Below, piece after piece: positions 37,667 to 46,216 of a stretch of 64,000 nucleotides of DNA (position 1 is the first letter of the stretch; every line of letters starts with the position of its first letter). The stretch is taken from positions 2,170,001-2,234,000 of the forward strand of contig NZ_CP098039.1 of assembly GCF_023650955.1 (NCBI RefSeq), in the 5' to 3' direction. The translations under genes were made by a program, and so were the position numbers. The notes beneath the pieces are model-generated. The model had not been told where the DNA came from and ran no database searches. It saw nothing but the letters and a program-made list of their open reading frames with translations. The DNA is from Thermosynechococcus sp. HN-54. Lineage in GTDB: Bacteria > Cyanobacteriota > Cyanobacteriia > Thermosynechococcales > Thermosynechococcaceae.

Positions 37667-38245
37667 ATGCTAAGGATGCCTCGATCGCCCTTCTCTATTT
37701 GCACAACTAGTCTTGTACTCCTTGGCGCGATCGCCCCCCTTCCTTTGACGATGTCTGCTGCCATGGCACAACGGGCAGCGGGTGATATTCTGATTGTTGG
37801 CAATTCCCCCTATGACTGGGGGCGCAACCAGCGCTACTGGAATCATTTGCTCAATCTCGCCGGCGCAACGGCAGCCGCCTCCACGCCCACGACGCCAGAC
37901 AACAATCAAGAAGTCGATCCAAAAGTTCTAGAACAACAGCTCCTGCGCAATATTCGAGCTGGTCAGCCCCAACTCCAGCCTGTGCTCAAGTTACCAGGCT
38001 CCTCGGTTGTCACAGGCACGGTGACCAACAATAACCGCCAACCCGTAACCATCCAATCCGTTAATTATGAAGTTGTGGGTCCCAATGGCGAAATTCTGCA
38101 AACGGGTGCCGCGACTCCTGAACCAGCAACAGTGGCTCCCGGTCAGACAGTGACGTATCAGCAAATGCTCCCTACGGTGCCGCCAGATATTGGGGCACGG
38201 GTGCGGTTGAGCCGGCCAGCGGTGCTGCTCCAAGGGGGTGTCTAG
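37667..38245 (+). CDS. exported hypothetical protein
   Basis: A 192-residue protein with a signal peptide (hydrophobic residues 12-33, cleavage near AMA-QRA). The mature part has a linker of Thr/Pro/Asp (65-80) and a C-terminal beta-rich domain (VVTGTVTNNNRQPVTIQSVNYEV, PGQTVTYQQML) of the kind seen in FxLYD/immunoglobulin-like folds. The family is not recognised. It overlaps the coaE start by 8 nt. Confidence 0.6.
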   Translation: MLRMPRSPFSICTTSLVLLGAIAPLPLTMSAAMAQRAAGDILIVGNSPYDWGRNQRYWNHLLNLAGATAAASTPTTPDNNQEVDPKVLEQQLLRNIRAGQPQLQPVLKLPGSSVVTGTVTNNNRQPVTIQSVNYEVVGPNGEILQTGAATPEPATVAPGQTVTYQQMLPTVPPDIGARVRLSRPAVLLQGGV

Positions 38246-38849
38246 TCCCTTTCGTCTCGGTATCACGGGGGGGATTGCCTGCGGTAAATCTGTGGTGGCC
38301 GCCTATTTGCAGCAGCAGTATGGCGTGCCCATTGTTGATGCCGACCAGTTAGCCCGTCAAGCGGTTGCTGTAGGCACACCCATTTATCAAGCCATTGTTG
38401 ATCGCTATGGCGCTGAGATTTGTCGTAGCGATGGTACCCTCGATCGCCCCCGTTTAGGGGAAATTGTCTTTGCCCAACCCGAAGAACGCCGCTGGCTAGA
38501 GGCGCAAATTCATCCTTGGGTCATTGCCCAGATGCAGCAAGCCATTCAAAAGTGTGATCAGTCCCTGATTACCCTCGTAATTCCCCTCTTGTTTGAAGCC
38601 CACCTCGAAGGGTTAGTGGATCACATTTGGGTCGTTGCCACCACACTTGGACAGCAGTTGGCTCGCCTTCAGCAACGGGATGGTCTCTCTGAAAAGGCAG
38701 CCGCCCAACGCCTAGCCAGTCAACTGCCCCTAGAGGAAAAAACTCGGCGGGCAGACACGGTGCTCTGGAATACCGGTTCTCTTGAGGAACTTTACCGTCA
38801 GGTGGATCAGGCCTTTTCCCTACTGGGCAGAAATGGCAAGGGAAGTTAG
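38238..38849 (+). CDS. coaE: dephospho-CoA kinase
   Basis: A 203-residue CoaE, catalysing the last step of coenzyme A synthesis. Motifs are P-loop GITGGIACGKSVVA, VDADQLARQAV, IVFAQPEERRWLE and IPLLFE. The start is GTG inside the end of the previous gene. The last 30 nt overlap the convergent CikA-like kinase gene. Confidence 0.95.
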   Translation: MSSPFRLGITGGIACGKSVVAAYLQQQYGVPIVDADQLARQAVAVGTPIYQAIVDRYGAEICRSDGTLDRPRLGEIVFAQPEERRWLEAQIHPWVIAQMQQAIQKCDQSLITLVIPLLFEAHLEGLVDHIWVVATTLGQQLARLQQRDGLSEKAAAQRLASQLPLEEKTRRADTVLWNTGSLEELYRQVDQAFSLLGRNGKGS

Positions 38850-41102
38850 CCCCATGGTCACCTGTTGCAGAAAACTTTCTGGATTGATCGGCAAAGGAAT
38901 GTAGCGATCGACCCCTTGGTAATTGCCCTTTGACCCCAAAATGAAAATCTTCAGTTGCTCAGGGGTACAGCGTTGCCGCAACTGATCCACCAGCTCCTGC
39001 AAATCCCCAGAGCTAAAGGGTTCGGCCAAAAGCACAGCAATCGGAGTCAGTGCCAGTAACCGTTCCACTTCACCATCCACCAGCCAAATCACTTGATAGC
39101 CTGCGGTGGTCAAAATAGAACAGATCAGGGTGGCAGTGGCCTCATCCTCACTCACGAGCACAATTCGCCCCTCAGGTTCGACCAGTACATCCGTTGTTGC
39201 CAGAGGCGGCACATCCAGCTTGAGTTTCGGGGGTTCTGGCAGAGGGTCTGAAGCGATTGCCGGCAGCCCCACTGTGAACGTACTGCCTTTGCCTTCGGTG
39301 GAGTCCACATCAATCCAGCCATGGTGCAGATCCACCCACTGCTTGGTGAGGGCTAACCCCAAACCCGCCCCAGTATAGGCACGGCCAAAGGAGCTATCCA
39401 ACTGCTGAAACTTCTGAAAGAGTAAGGGTTGCAGGTGTGCAGGGATACCGATGCCATTGTCCTTCACTTGGAAAATCAGTTCATCCTCTTTCCACCATGC
39501 CCGCAGGATCACTTCCCCCATGGCAGGCGTGAACTTAATGGCATTGCTGAGCAGGTTAATGAGAATTTGCTGGATGCGGCGATAGTCTCCCCAAAAGCGA
39601 TCGCGACTAGGGGGAATCATCAGTTGGTGGTGCAGGTTGACCTGATGGCGATGGGCTTGGGGTTTGACGACTTCAATGCAATCCGTACACAGTTGCCGAA
39701 TCGAAAAGGCGCTACGATGCAGGTGCGATCGCCCCAGTTCCGCTTCCGACAAGTCGAGAATGCTGTTAATCAACTCCAGCAGGTGCGTGCCGCTTTCATG
39801 GATAATTTCTAGGTACTCTCGCTGCTTTTCCGTCAACGGGCCAAGAGGCCAGCGCAAGAGAGTGGCCGAAACCCCAATGACGCAGGTAAGAGGCGTCCGC
39901 AATTCATGGCTCATGGTTGCTAGGAAGTCATTTTTAATGCGGTGGGCGGCCTCCATGGCACTCAGGGCTTCCCGCAGGGCTTGGGTGCGTTCGTTGACCC
40001 GCTGTTCGAGGGTGGCCTTCTGCTGTTGCAGCTCGCTGTAGAGTTGCGCTTGGTAAATGGCAATGCTGAGGTGTTGACTCAGATGGGTGAGAAACTCAAT
40101 TTCTTGGGGGTGCCACTGGCGGGGGCGATCGCACTGGTGGGCAATGAGCACTCCCCAGAGCTTGTCTTGGACGATGATGGGCACAATTAACCAAGCCTTG
40201 ATTTGCCAGCGCTCAGCAAAGGATTGAAGACAGGGCACCCCAGTGTAGAACTGCTCAATGTCGCTAACCACAATGGCCTCGCCATGACTCAAGCGCTGAT
40301 AGCTACTGCTGGGTAAAGCGGACCACTGCCAACATTCATCCCATAGCCCTAGGACGGATGGAATGCTCCCATCGCGGCAGGACTCATAGGTAATTTGCCC
40401 GTGCAATTCCCCTTGGGTCTGACCAAATTGCCCCACCAGCAACCGATCCACGTCCAAAAACTCGCGAATGCGATCCACGGCTGTTTTCAAGAGTTCAGGT
40501 AGCTCAAGACTCTGGCGAATTTGGGTTGTCACCTGATGCAGCAGCCGTTCTTGGGCTTGGCGTTCATTGAGAGCAGCGGTCACCAAGGGTTGACAACTTT
40601 GACACTGATTAGCTGTTTCTTCGCTGAGAACATTCATCAGGGAGAGAGCCAAATCTGCTGGCAACAGCGGTTCCTTGGCGGTCAAGGGGGTCAGTTGCTG
40701 CAACACTGCCCGAATCAGGGGACGGTGGCTCAGGAGAGTCTGACTGCGGATTTTGCGGAGAAAGCGAGCGATCGCGGGGGGATGGGTGATAAGTTCAATG
40801 CGGTAGGCACCGAGTTGAGGCGTGGTTTCTGCTTGCAGCAGTAGGGCAAAGGTTTCTGTCACCAGTACTAAAAAAGGAGGCTCATCGCTAGGGGAGGCAA
40901 CAATATCCTCACGGCTAAGGATAGTGGCTCCTCGGCGACTTGCTTCCGCTAGCAGTACCGTCGCCATTCGTTCATAGAACCAAGCTGGTAAAATCCGATC
41001 AAAAATGGGCTGAGGCATAGTAAGTTGAATTCGAGCCTTGATCGTTTCATCGCACCCAATGGCTTTACCCTGTTGAAAGCAATCGCAGTCGGTTGTTTCC
41101 AT
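38820..41102 (-). CDS. CikA-like histidine kinase with GAF and degenerate receiver
   Basis: A 760-residue soluble sensor. Order: an N-terminal region (about 1-200) of uncertain fold, GAF (about 205-360; LLVGQFGQTQGELHG, IKAWLIVPIIVQDKLWG), coiled coil, HisKA (ATMSHELRTPLTCVIG), HATPase (NLLSNAIKFTP, DNGIGIP, GAGLGLAL), then a receiver-like domain (about 640-755). That last domain keeps the acidic start (VSEDEAT) but lacks the phospho-acceptor Asp (AVLLAEPF) and the conserved Lys (IPLPI), so it is a pseudo-receiver as in the circadian input kinase CikA. Ortholog or paralogue cannot be decided. An alternative start is ATG 41018. Confidence 0.75.
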   Translation of the reverse strand: METTDCDCFQQGKAIGCDETIKARIQLTMPQPIFDRILPAWFYERMATVLLAEASRRGATILSREDIVASPSDEPPFLVLVTETFALLLQAETTPQLGAYRIELITHPPAIARFLRKIRSQTLLSHRPLIRAVLQQLTPLTAKEPLLPADLALSLMNVLSEETANQCQSCQPLVTAALNERQAQERLLHQVTTQIRQSLELPELLKTAVDRIREFLDVDRLLVGQFGQTQGELHGQITYESCRDGSIPSVLGLWDECWQWSALPSSSYQRLSHGEAIVVSDIEQFYTGVPCLQSFAERWQIKAWLIVPIIVQDKLWGVLIAHQCDRPRQWHPQEIEFLTHLSQHLSIAIYQAQLYSELQQQKATLEQRVNERTQALREALSAMEAAHRIKNDFLATMSHELRTPLTCVIGVSATLLRWPLGPLTEKQREYLEIIHESGTHLLELINSILDLSEAELGRSHLHRSAFSIRQLCTDCIEVVKPQAHRHQVNLHHQLMIPPSRDRFWGDYRRIQQILINLLSNAIKFTPAMGEVILRAWWKEDELIFQVKDNGIGIPAHLQPLLFQKFQQLDSSFGRAYTGAGLGLALTKQWVDLHHGWIDVDSTEGKGSTFTVGLPAIASDPLPEPPKLKLDVPPLATTDVLVEPEGRIVLVSEDEATATLICSILTTAGYQVIWLVDGEVERLLALTPIAVLLAEPFSSGDLQELVDQLRQRCTPEQLKIFILGSKGNYQGVDRYIPLPINPESFLQQVTMGLTSLAISAQ

Positions 41103-41176
41103 TATTGTCAGTTGTATCGGTTCACAGCGAAGGATAGGAAAAGCCCACGGGTTTCTTTAATAATCTCGACCAGAAG

Positions 41177-44100
41177 ATGCATCGAATCCTTACATTAAGT
41201 AATCCGACTGTTGCCACAGATAACGAAAATGTTGCATTTCTACAGCAAAGCAGTGCCCCTATTGTTATCTTAACGGCAGCCGATACAGACATTGCCCTTC
41301 TAGCTCAAGCGTACAGTCAACTGCCCAAGGACTTTCCAGATCTACGACTAGCAAACCTGCTTCATTTACAAGCGGCAGCAGCCATTGATGACTATGGCGA
41401 TCGCGTCCTAGCCAAGGCCGATGTTGTTGTGATTCGCCTCTTGGGGGGACGGGGCTATTGGAGCTATGGCCTCGAGGTGGCGCAGCAAATGGTCAACGAT
41501 CGCAGGGGGCAGTTGATCTTGCTGCCGGGGGACGATCGCCCCGATCTAGAACTCATGAGTTTGTCTAGTTGGCCGCTGCCACAGGTGAATCGCCTCTGGC
41601 AATACTTCTGCGAGGGAGGACAGGAAAATATTCAGCGTGCCCTAGAGTTCATTGGCCACTACGGTTGCAGTTGGGGTCAAGCCCCGCCACCCCCCCAAAG
41701 GATTCCCCGCTGGGGCACCTATCCCATTCAAGGGAACGTAGCCACCGATTGGCCGCAGGTGGGAATTCTCTTTTACCGTGCCCATTACTTGGCGGGCAAT
41801 ACTGCGGTCATTGATGCCCTCGCTCAGGCCTTGATGCAGCGGCAGCTGGCACCTGTCCCCGTGTTTGTCTCCTCGCTGCAAGACCCGGAAATTCAACGGG
41901 AACTGCTGGCGGCATGGCAGGGTAGGGTGGAACTGATTCTCAATACCACGGGGTTCGCGATCGCCAAGCCCAACGAGGTCAATTTTTGGCAGCAGTTGGA
42001 TGTCCCAGTTTTACAAGTGATTCTCAGCAGTAGCACCTACGGAACTTGGCAAGAACATCCCCAAGGGCTGACGCCCCGCGACCTTGCCATGCACGTGGTT
42101 TTGCCGGAGGTAGATGGGCGCATCATTACCCGTGCGGTGTCCTTTAAGGCGGTGGCGCAAATTCAACCCGACGTGGAAACAACGGTGACCACCTACGCCG
42201 CGGCGGGCGATCGCCTGCACTGGGTCAGCGATCTAGCAGCCAACTGGCTGAAACTCCGCCGCAAAGCCCCCCATGAGCGCCGCATCGCCCTGATTTTGGC
42301 CAATTACCCCTGCCGCGATGGTCGCCTTGCCAATGGCGTCGGTCTCGATACCCCCACCAGTACCGTGGAACTGCTCAAGGCACTTCAGGCGGCTGGCTAT
42401 AATCTGGGTACTGAGCCTCTGCCCAAGGATGGCGATGCCCTGATTCAGCACCTCAGCCGCTACCGCACCAATGATCCCGAAGGCAATCAGTGGCGGCTGC
42501 CCCGCTACACCCTCCCCCTTGAGGCCTACCAGCGCTATGTTCAGGAATTGCCAAAGGCAGTACAGGAGGCGATTAACCAACGCTGGCGATCGCCCACCAC
42601 CGATCTACCCATTGCCGGTGACTGTTGGGGCAATATTTTTGTTGGCGTTCAACCCAGTCGGGGCTACGATCGCGACCCCAGTTTGAACTATCATGCTCCC
42701 GATTTGGAACCCACCCCAGAGTATCTCGCCTTTTACTTTTGGCTACGCCATATCTTTGGGGCGGATGCCATTGTCCATGTGGGCAAGCACGGCAATCTAG
42801 AATGGCTCCCCGGCAAAGGGATTGCCCTCAGTGCCACCTGTTTCCCCGAAGTTGCCCTTGGCTCTGTGCCCCACTTTTACCCTTTTATTGTCAATGACCC
42901 TGGCGAAGGTGCCCAAGCGAAACGCCGTGCCCAAGCCGTGATTTTGGATCACCTGACACCGCCCCTCACCCGTGCTGAGCTGTACGGCGGCCTAGAGACC
43001 CTTAGCCACTACATTGAGGAATACTACGCTGCTGAGCAGTTCGATCGCCCTCGCTTGAGTGTGCTGCGGCAGCAGATTGAAACCCTCGTCAAAGAACTGG
43101 ATCTGGATCAAGAAATTGGTGCGCCGAATCCTGAGGAAACCTGGACGGCGTGGCTGGCGCGCACCGATGGCTACCTCTGCGATCTGCGGGATGCCCAGAT
43201 TCGTGATGGCCTGCACATTCTTGGCCAATGCCCCCAAGGACAGCAACTGCGAGATCTGATGGTGGCGATCGCCCGCACTCCCAGTTGCCAACACATAGGT
43301 CTCACTCGTGCCTTAGCAAAGGATCAAGGGGTTGATTTAGACCCCCTGACCGCTAACCCAACCGATCCGAGTCCTGTACGCGGATATCGTTCCGTTGGCG
43401 AGTGGCAAAACGCTCTTGAGGAAGCCGCAGCAAAACTGGTGGAGGGTTTACTGAAGGGCACCCCCGATCTCCCCTGTGGGTCTGCCACGCGGCAGGTACT
43501 GCATTGGATGCGTACGGTGCTCTACCCTGCCCTGCAACAGACGCGCCAAGAAATTGACCACTTTCTCCATGGCTTAAATGGCGGCTATGTCCCCAGTGGG
43601 GCTGCCGGTGCTCCCAGTCGCGGTCGTCCTGATGTCTTACCCACCGGTCGGAATTTCTATGGGGTGGATTTGCGTGCGGTGCCTACGGAGGCTGCTTGGG
43701 CATTGGCAGAGCGATCGGCGGCAGCACTCATTGAACGCTATTGTCAAGAGCAGGGAGAATTTCCCCGTACCCTGGGTCTCTCGGTATGGGGCACCGCGAC
43801 GATGCGCACGGGGGGCGATGATATTGCCCAAGCCCTTGCCCTCTTAGGCGTGCGACCTGTCTGGGAGGGCGCTTCACGACGGGTCGTGGATCTGGAGGTA
43901 ATTCCCCTGTCACTGTTGGGACGACCACGTGTGGATGTGATGCTGCGGATTTCTGGCTTTTTCCGCGATGCCTTTCCCAACCTGATTGCTCTTTTTGATG
44001 AAGCGGTACAGCGGGTGAGCCAGTTGGATGAACCCGCCGATCAAAATCCGTTGGCTGCCCAAGTGGCTAAAGAAACGGCCTATTGGCAACAGCAGGGTCT

Positions 44101-44854
44101 CTCCTTGAAACAAGCTCAACAACGGGCACGCTTTCGCATCTTTGGTTCCAAACCCGGTGCCTACGGCGCTGGGCTGCAAGGACTCATCGAAGCGCAAAAC
44201 TGGCATGGGGATGCGGATCTCGCCCGTGCCTACATCCACTGGAGTAGCTATGCCTACACCGGGGAAGCCCACAGTCACAATGCTGCCGAAGCCCTAGAGC
44301 AGCGGCTGAGTCAACTGCAAGTGGTGCTGCAAAATCAAGACAACCGTGAGCATGACCTGTTGGACTCCGATGATTATTACCAGTTTCAGGGGGGCTTGAC
44401 CGTTGCCGTGCGATCGCGATCGGGGCAGCAGCCCACGGTTTACTTTGGTGATCACTCCCGACCAGAGCAGCCGAAAATTCGCACGCTCCAAGAGGAACTG
44501 CTGCGAGTCTATCGCTCCCGCGTGATTAATCCCAAATGGCTAGCAGGGATACAGCGCCATGGCTACAAAGGTGCTTTTGAAATGGCCGCCACAGTGGATT
44601 ATCTCTTTGGCTATGCCGCCACGGCTCGCTGTGTACCCGACTATGTGTTTACGGGCATCGCTCAGACCTATTTGCTCGATGCGCAAATGCAAGCTTTTGT
44701 TGCCCAGCATAACCCTTGGGCCCTGCGGGACATGGCCGAGCGGCTCCTCGAAGCAGCCCAACGTCAATTGTGGCAAGCAGCTGATCCGCAGATCTTAGAC
44801 CGCCTGCAGGCGATCGCCCTTGAGGCCGAAGGTTTAATTGAAGGCAAGTTTTAA
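41177..44854 (+). CDS. cobN: cobaltochelatase subunit CobN
   Basis: A 1225-residue CobN/ChlH-superfamily protein. Length and motifs (HYGCSWGQAPPPPQRIPRWG, LPGKGIALSATCFPEVALG, KHGNLEWLPGKG, GNRRRVDLEVIP-like segment near 900) point to CobN, which inserts cobalt into hydrogenobyrinate-type intermediates during cobamide synthesis, rather than ChlH (longer). In many cyanobacteria cobN is solitary, and the CobS/T or ChlI/D partners are not nearby here. The final 300 residues include AYTGEAHSHNAAEAL. The start is ATG 41177. Confidence 0.9.
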   Translation: MHRILTLSNPTVATDNENVAFLQQSSAPIVILTAADTDIALLAQAYSQLPKDFPDLRLANLLHLQAAAAIDDYGDRVLAKADVVVIRLLGGRGYWSYGLEVAQQMVNDRRGQLILLPGDDRPDLELMSLSSWPLPQVNRLWQYFCEGGQENIQRALEFIGHYGCSWGQAPPPPQRIPRWGTYPIQGNVATDWPQVGILFYRAHYLAGNTAVIDALAQALMQRQLAPVPVFVSSLQDPEIQRELLAAWQGRVELILNTTGFAIAKPNEVNFWQQLDVPVLQVILSSSTYGTWQEHPQGLTPRDLAMHVVLPEVDGRIITRAVSFKAVAQIQPDVETTVTTYAAAGDRLHWVSDLAANWLKLRRKAPHERRIALILANYPCRDGRLANGVGLDTPTSTVELLKALQAAGYNLGTEPLPKDGDALIQHLSRYRTNDPEGNQWRLPRYTLPLEAYQRYVQELPKAVQEAINQRWRSPTTDLPIAGDCWGNIFVGVQPSRGYDRDPSLNYHAPDLEPTPEYLAFYFWLRHIFGADAIVHVGKHGNLEWLPGKGIALSATCFPEVALGSVPHFYPFIVNDPGEGAQAKRRAQAVILDHLTPPLTRAELYGGLETLSHYIEEYYAAEQFDRPRLSVLRQQIETLVKELDLDQEIGAPNPEETWTAWLARTDGYLCDLRDAQIRDGLHILGQCPQGQQLRDLMVAIARTPSCQHIGLTRALAKDQGVDLDPLTANPTDPSPVRGYRSVGEWQNALEEAAAKLVEGLLKGTPDLPCGSATRQVLHWMRTVLYPALQQTRQEIDHFLHGLNGGYVPSGAAGAPSRGRPDVLPTGRNFYGVDLRAVPTEAAWALAERSAAALIERYCQEQGEFPRTLGLSVWGTATMRTGGDDIAQALALLGVRPVWEGASRRVVDLEVIPLSLLGRPRVDVMLRISGFFRDAFPNLIALFDEAVQRVSQLDEPADQNPLAAQVAKETAYWQQQGLSLKQAQQRARFRIFGSKPGAYGAGLQGLIEAQNWHGDADLARAYIHWSSYAYTGEAHSHNAAEALEQRLSQLQVVLQNQDNREHDLLDSDDYYQFQGGLTVAVRSRSGQQPTVYFGDHSRPEQPKIRTLQEELLRVYRSRVINPKWLAGIQRHGYKGAFEMAATVDYLFGYAATARCVPDYVFTGIAQTYLLDAQMQAFVAQHNPWALRDMAERLLEAAQRQLWQAADPQILDRLQAIALEAEGLIEGKF

Positions 44855-44864
44855 GGGTTTAGAT

Positions 44865-45485
44865 TTAATACAGCAAAATCAGGCGCAGCACCCGCGCCAC
44901 CGCTGCCACCAAGCAGACAATCACCAACTGCCCCGGCAAGGCAAAAAGCGAATACTGCTCTAGTAGCTCCACCAAAGGTTGACTCAACTGCCCTGCAAGA
45001 GCCAGACCACCGAGGTAGAAAGCACCGCAGACATGAATGAGCACCAGTCCCGCTAGGCCACTCAAGGCCAGCCATTCTAAACTCACTTGCTTGTGGGGGC
45101 GAAAGGCCAGCCAACCACAGACCCAAGCCCCCGGCACAAAACCCAACAGGTAACCAAATGTCGGTTCACGCCAATAGTCCAGACCCCCGCCTTGGGAAAA
45201 AACCTGAAACCCGCTGAGACCCAGAATCAAATAGGCCACCTGTGAGAGAACTGCGGCTTGCCGTCCCCCCATACAGCCGACCAAGAGAACCGCTGCTACT
45301 TGGTAGGACACGGGTAAGGAGTACACTGGAACCGCTGCCCATGAACTCGGTAAAACAAATTGCCCCTCCTCATTGAGGAGGTTGGGGATGGCGATCGCCG
45401 CCTCCATAAAGGTTCCGGCCACGGTTAGGAGGAGTCCTAAAATCGCCCACAGAAATTCATCGAGGGGTGACACGTTGGTTCTCAA
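44865..45485 (-). CDS. bioY: biotin transporter BioY
   Basis: A 206-residue six-helix S-component of the ECF biotin transporter. The BioY signature GGLDYWREPTFGYLLGF and a preceding Gly-rich loop (GLSGFQVFSQGG) are visible. BioY can act alone or with an EcfAT module, neither of which is adjacent. The start is a TTG whose codon overlaps the stop of the upstream FHA gene (TTGA), so coupling is likely. Confidence 0.9.
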   Translation of the reverse strand: MRTNVSPLDEFLWAILGLLLTVAGTFMEAAIAIPNLLNEEGQFVLPSSWAAVPVYSLPVSYQVAAVLLVGCMGGRQAAVLSQVAYLILGLSGFQVFSQGGGLDYWREPTFGYLLGFVPGAWVCGWLAFRPHKQVSLEWLALSGLAGLVLIHVCGAFYLGGLALAGQLSQPLVELLEQYSLFALPGQLVIVCLVAAVARVLRLILLY

Positions 45486-45856
45486 GAGCGCTGCAACACA
45501 TTCGGCGTGACTGATGGGGTCGGACTGGTATAGCGAAACGTGAGATCCGTATCCCCCATCATAATAATGTCCCCATGGTGTAGCACTCGCTCCTCCGACA
45601 GGGGTGTACCGTTAATTAATGTGCCATTGCGACTATTGTTGTCACGGATCAGGTACACTAGGGCGTTGCCCCGCGGGCGTAGTTCAATGGTTGCCTGGTG
45701 CCGTGAAATAAACGGGTCATGGATAATAATGTCACAGTCACTAGCACGACCAATTTTCCAGAAAGCTTTGCCTGCGAGGTGATATTTACCGATCACCGTG
45801 CCTTGGGAGCGGACAATCAGCCATGCTTGCTTGTCAGTGTCTGAGAACTGAGTCAT
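45482..45856 (-). CDS. FHA domain protein
   Basis: A 124-residue protein that is essentially one forkhead-associated domain (about residues 30-105), with the phosphothreonine-binding core KIGRASDCDIIIHD, PFISRHQATI and DNNSRNGTLING intact. It would bind phosphothreonine targets of Ser/Thr kinases. No kinase gene is adjacent. It overlaps the bioY start by 4 nt. Confidence 0.9.
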   Translation of the reverse strand: MTQFSDTDKQAWLIVRSQGTVIGKYHLAGKAFWKIGRASDCDIIIHDPFISRHQATIELRPRGNALVYLIRDNNSRNGTLINGTPLSEERVLHHGDIIMMGDTDLTFRYTSPTPSVTPNVLQRS

Positions 45857-46216
45857 TAGAGAGATATGGGCAATGGTTTAGATAACTAATGCATCGGGGC
45901 AGGAAATTACAATCTGTCCATCTCTATCTTAGTAAAGTTAAAAAATTTTTCATGGTGATGAGCGAACACAAAGCAAAATTTCAGGGTATCTACGGATAAC
46001 TTCCCTCACTACTTATGGTTTGATTAGACTATAGATAGTTTTCAATCAATTGTTATCTGTACTGATCAGGAATTGCTCAGGATAAGCAACGAGTAAAGCC
46101 CTGTTTTCAGGTAGTAAAACTTTAGTGTTTTGGTTGAGTTCCCTGTTTTCAAAAATTAATTTACCGCTGATTACTAATGTCTGATACTGTTAGTTACTTA
46201 CATTCTAGGACTGGCC
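45857..46216 (+). promoter_or_regulatory. 360-nt non-coding AT-rich region upstream of the HlyD-like gene
   Basis: No coding frame of useful length is seen. Features: CCCTGTTTTCA at 46099-46109 and again at 46141-46151 (same orientation, 42-nt offset), the first extended to a palindrome CCTGTTTTCAGG; CTGATCAG at 46060s; and TATAGAT around 46030 as a possible -10. It serves as the shared regulatory region of the divergent FHA and HlyD-like genes. Confidence 0.5.

Noticed and set aside
41177-44854. Magnesium chelatase ChlH
   Set aside because: Length (1225 residues) and the HYGCSWGQAPPPP region fit CobN better than the roughly 1330-residue ChlH.
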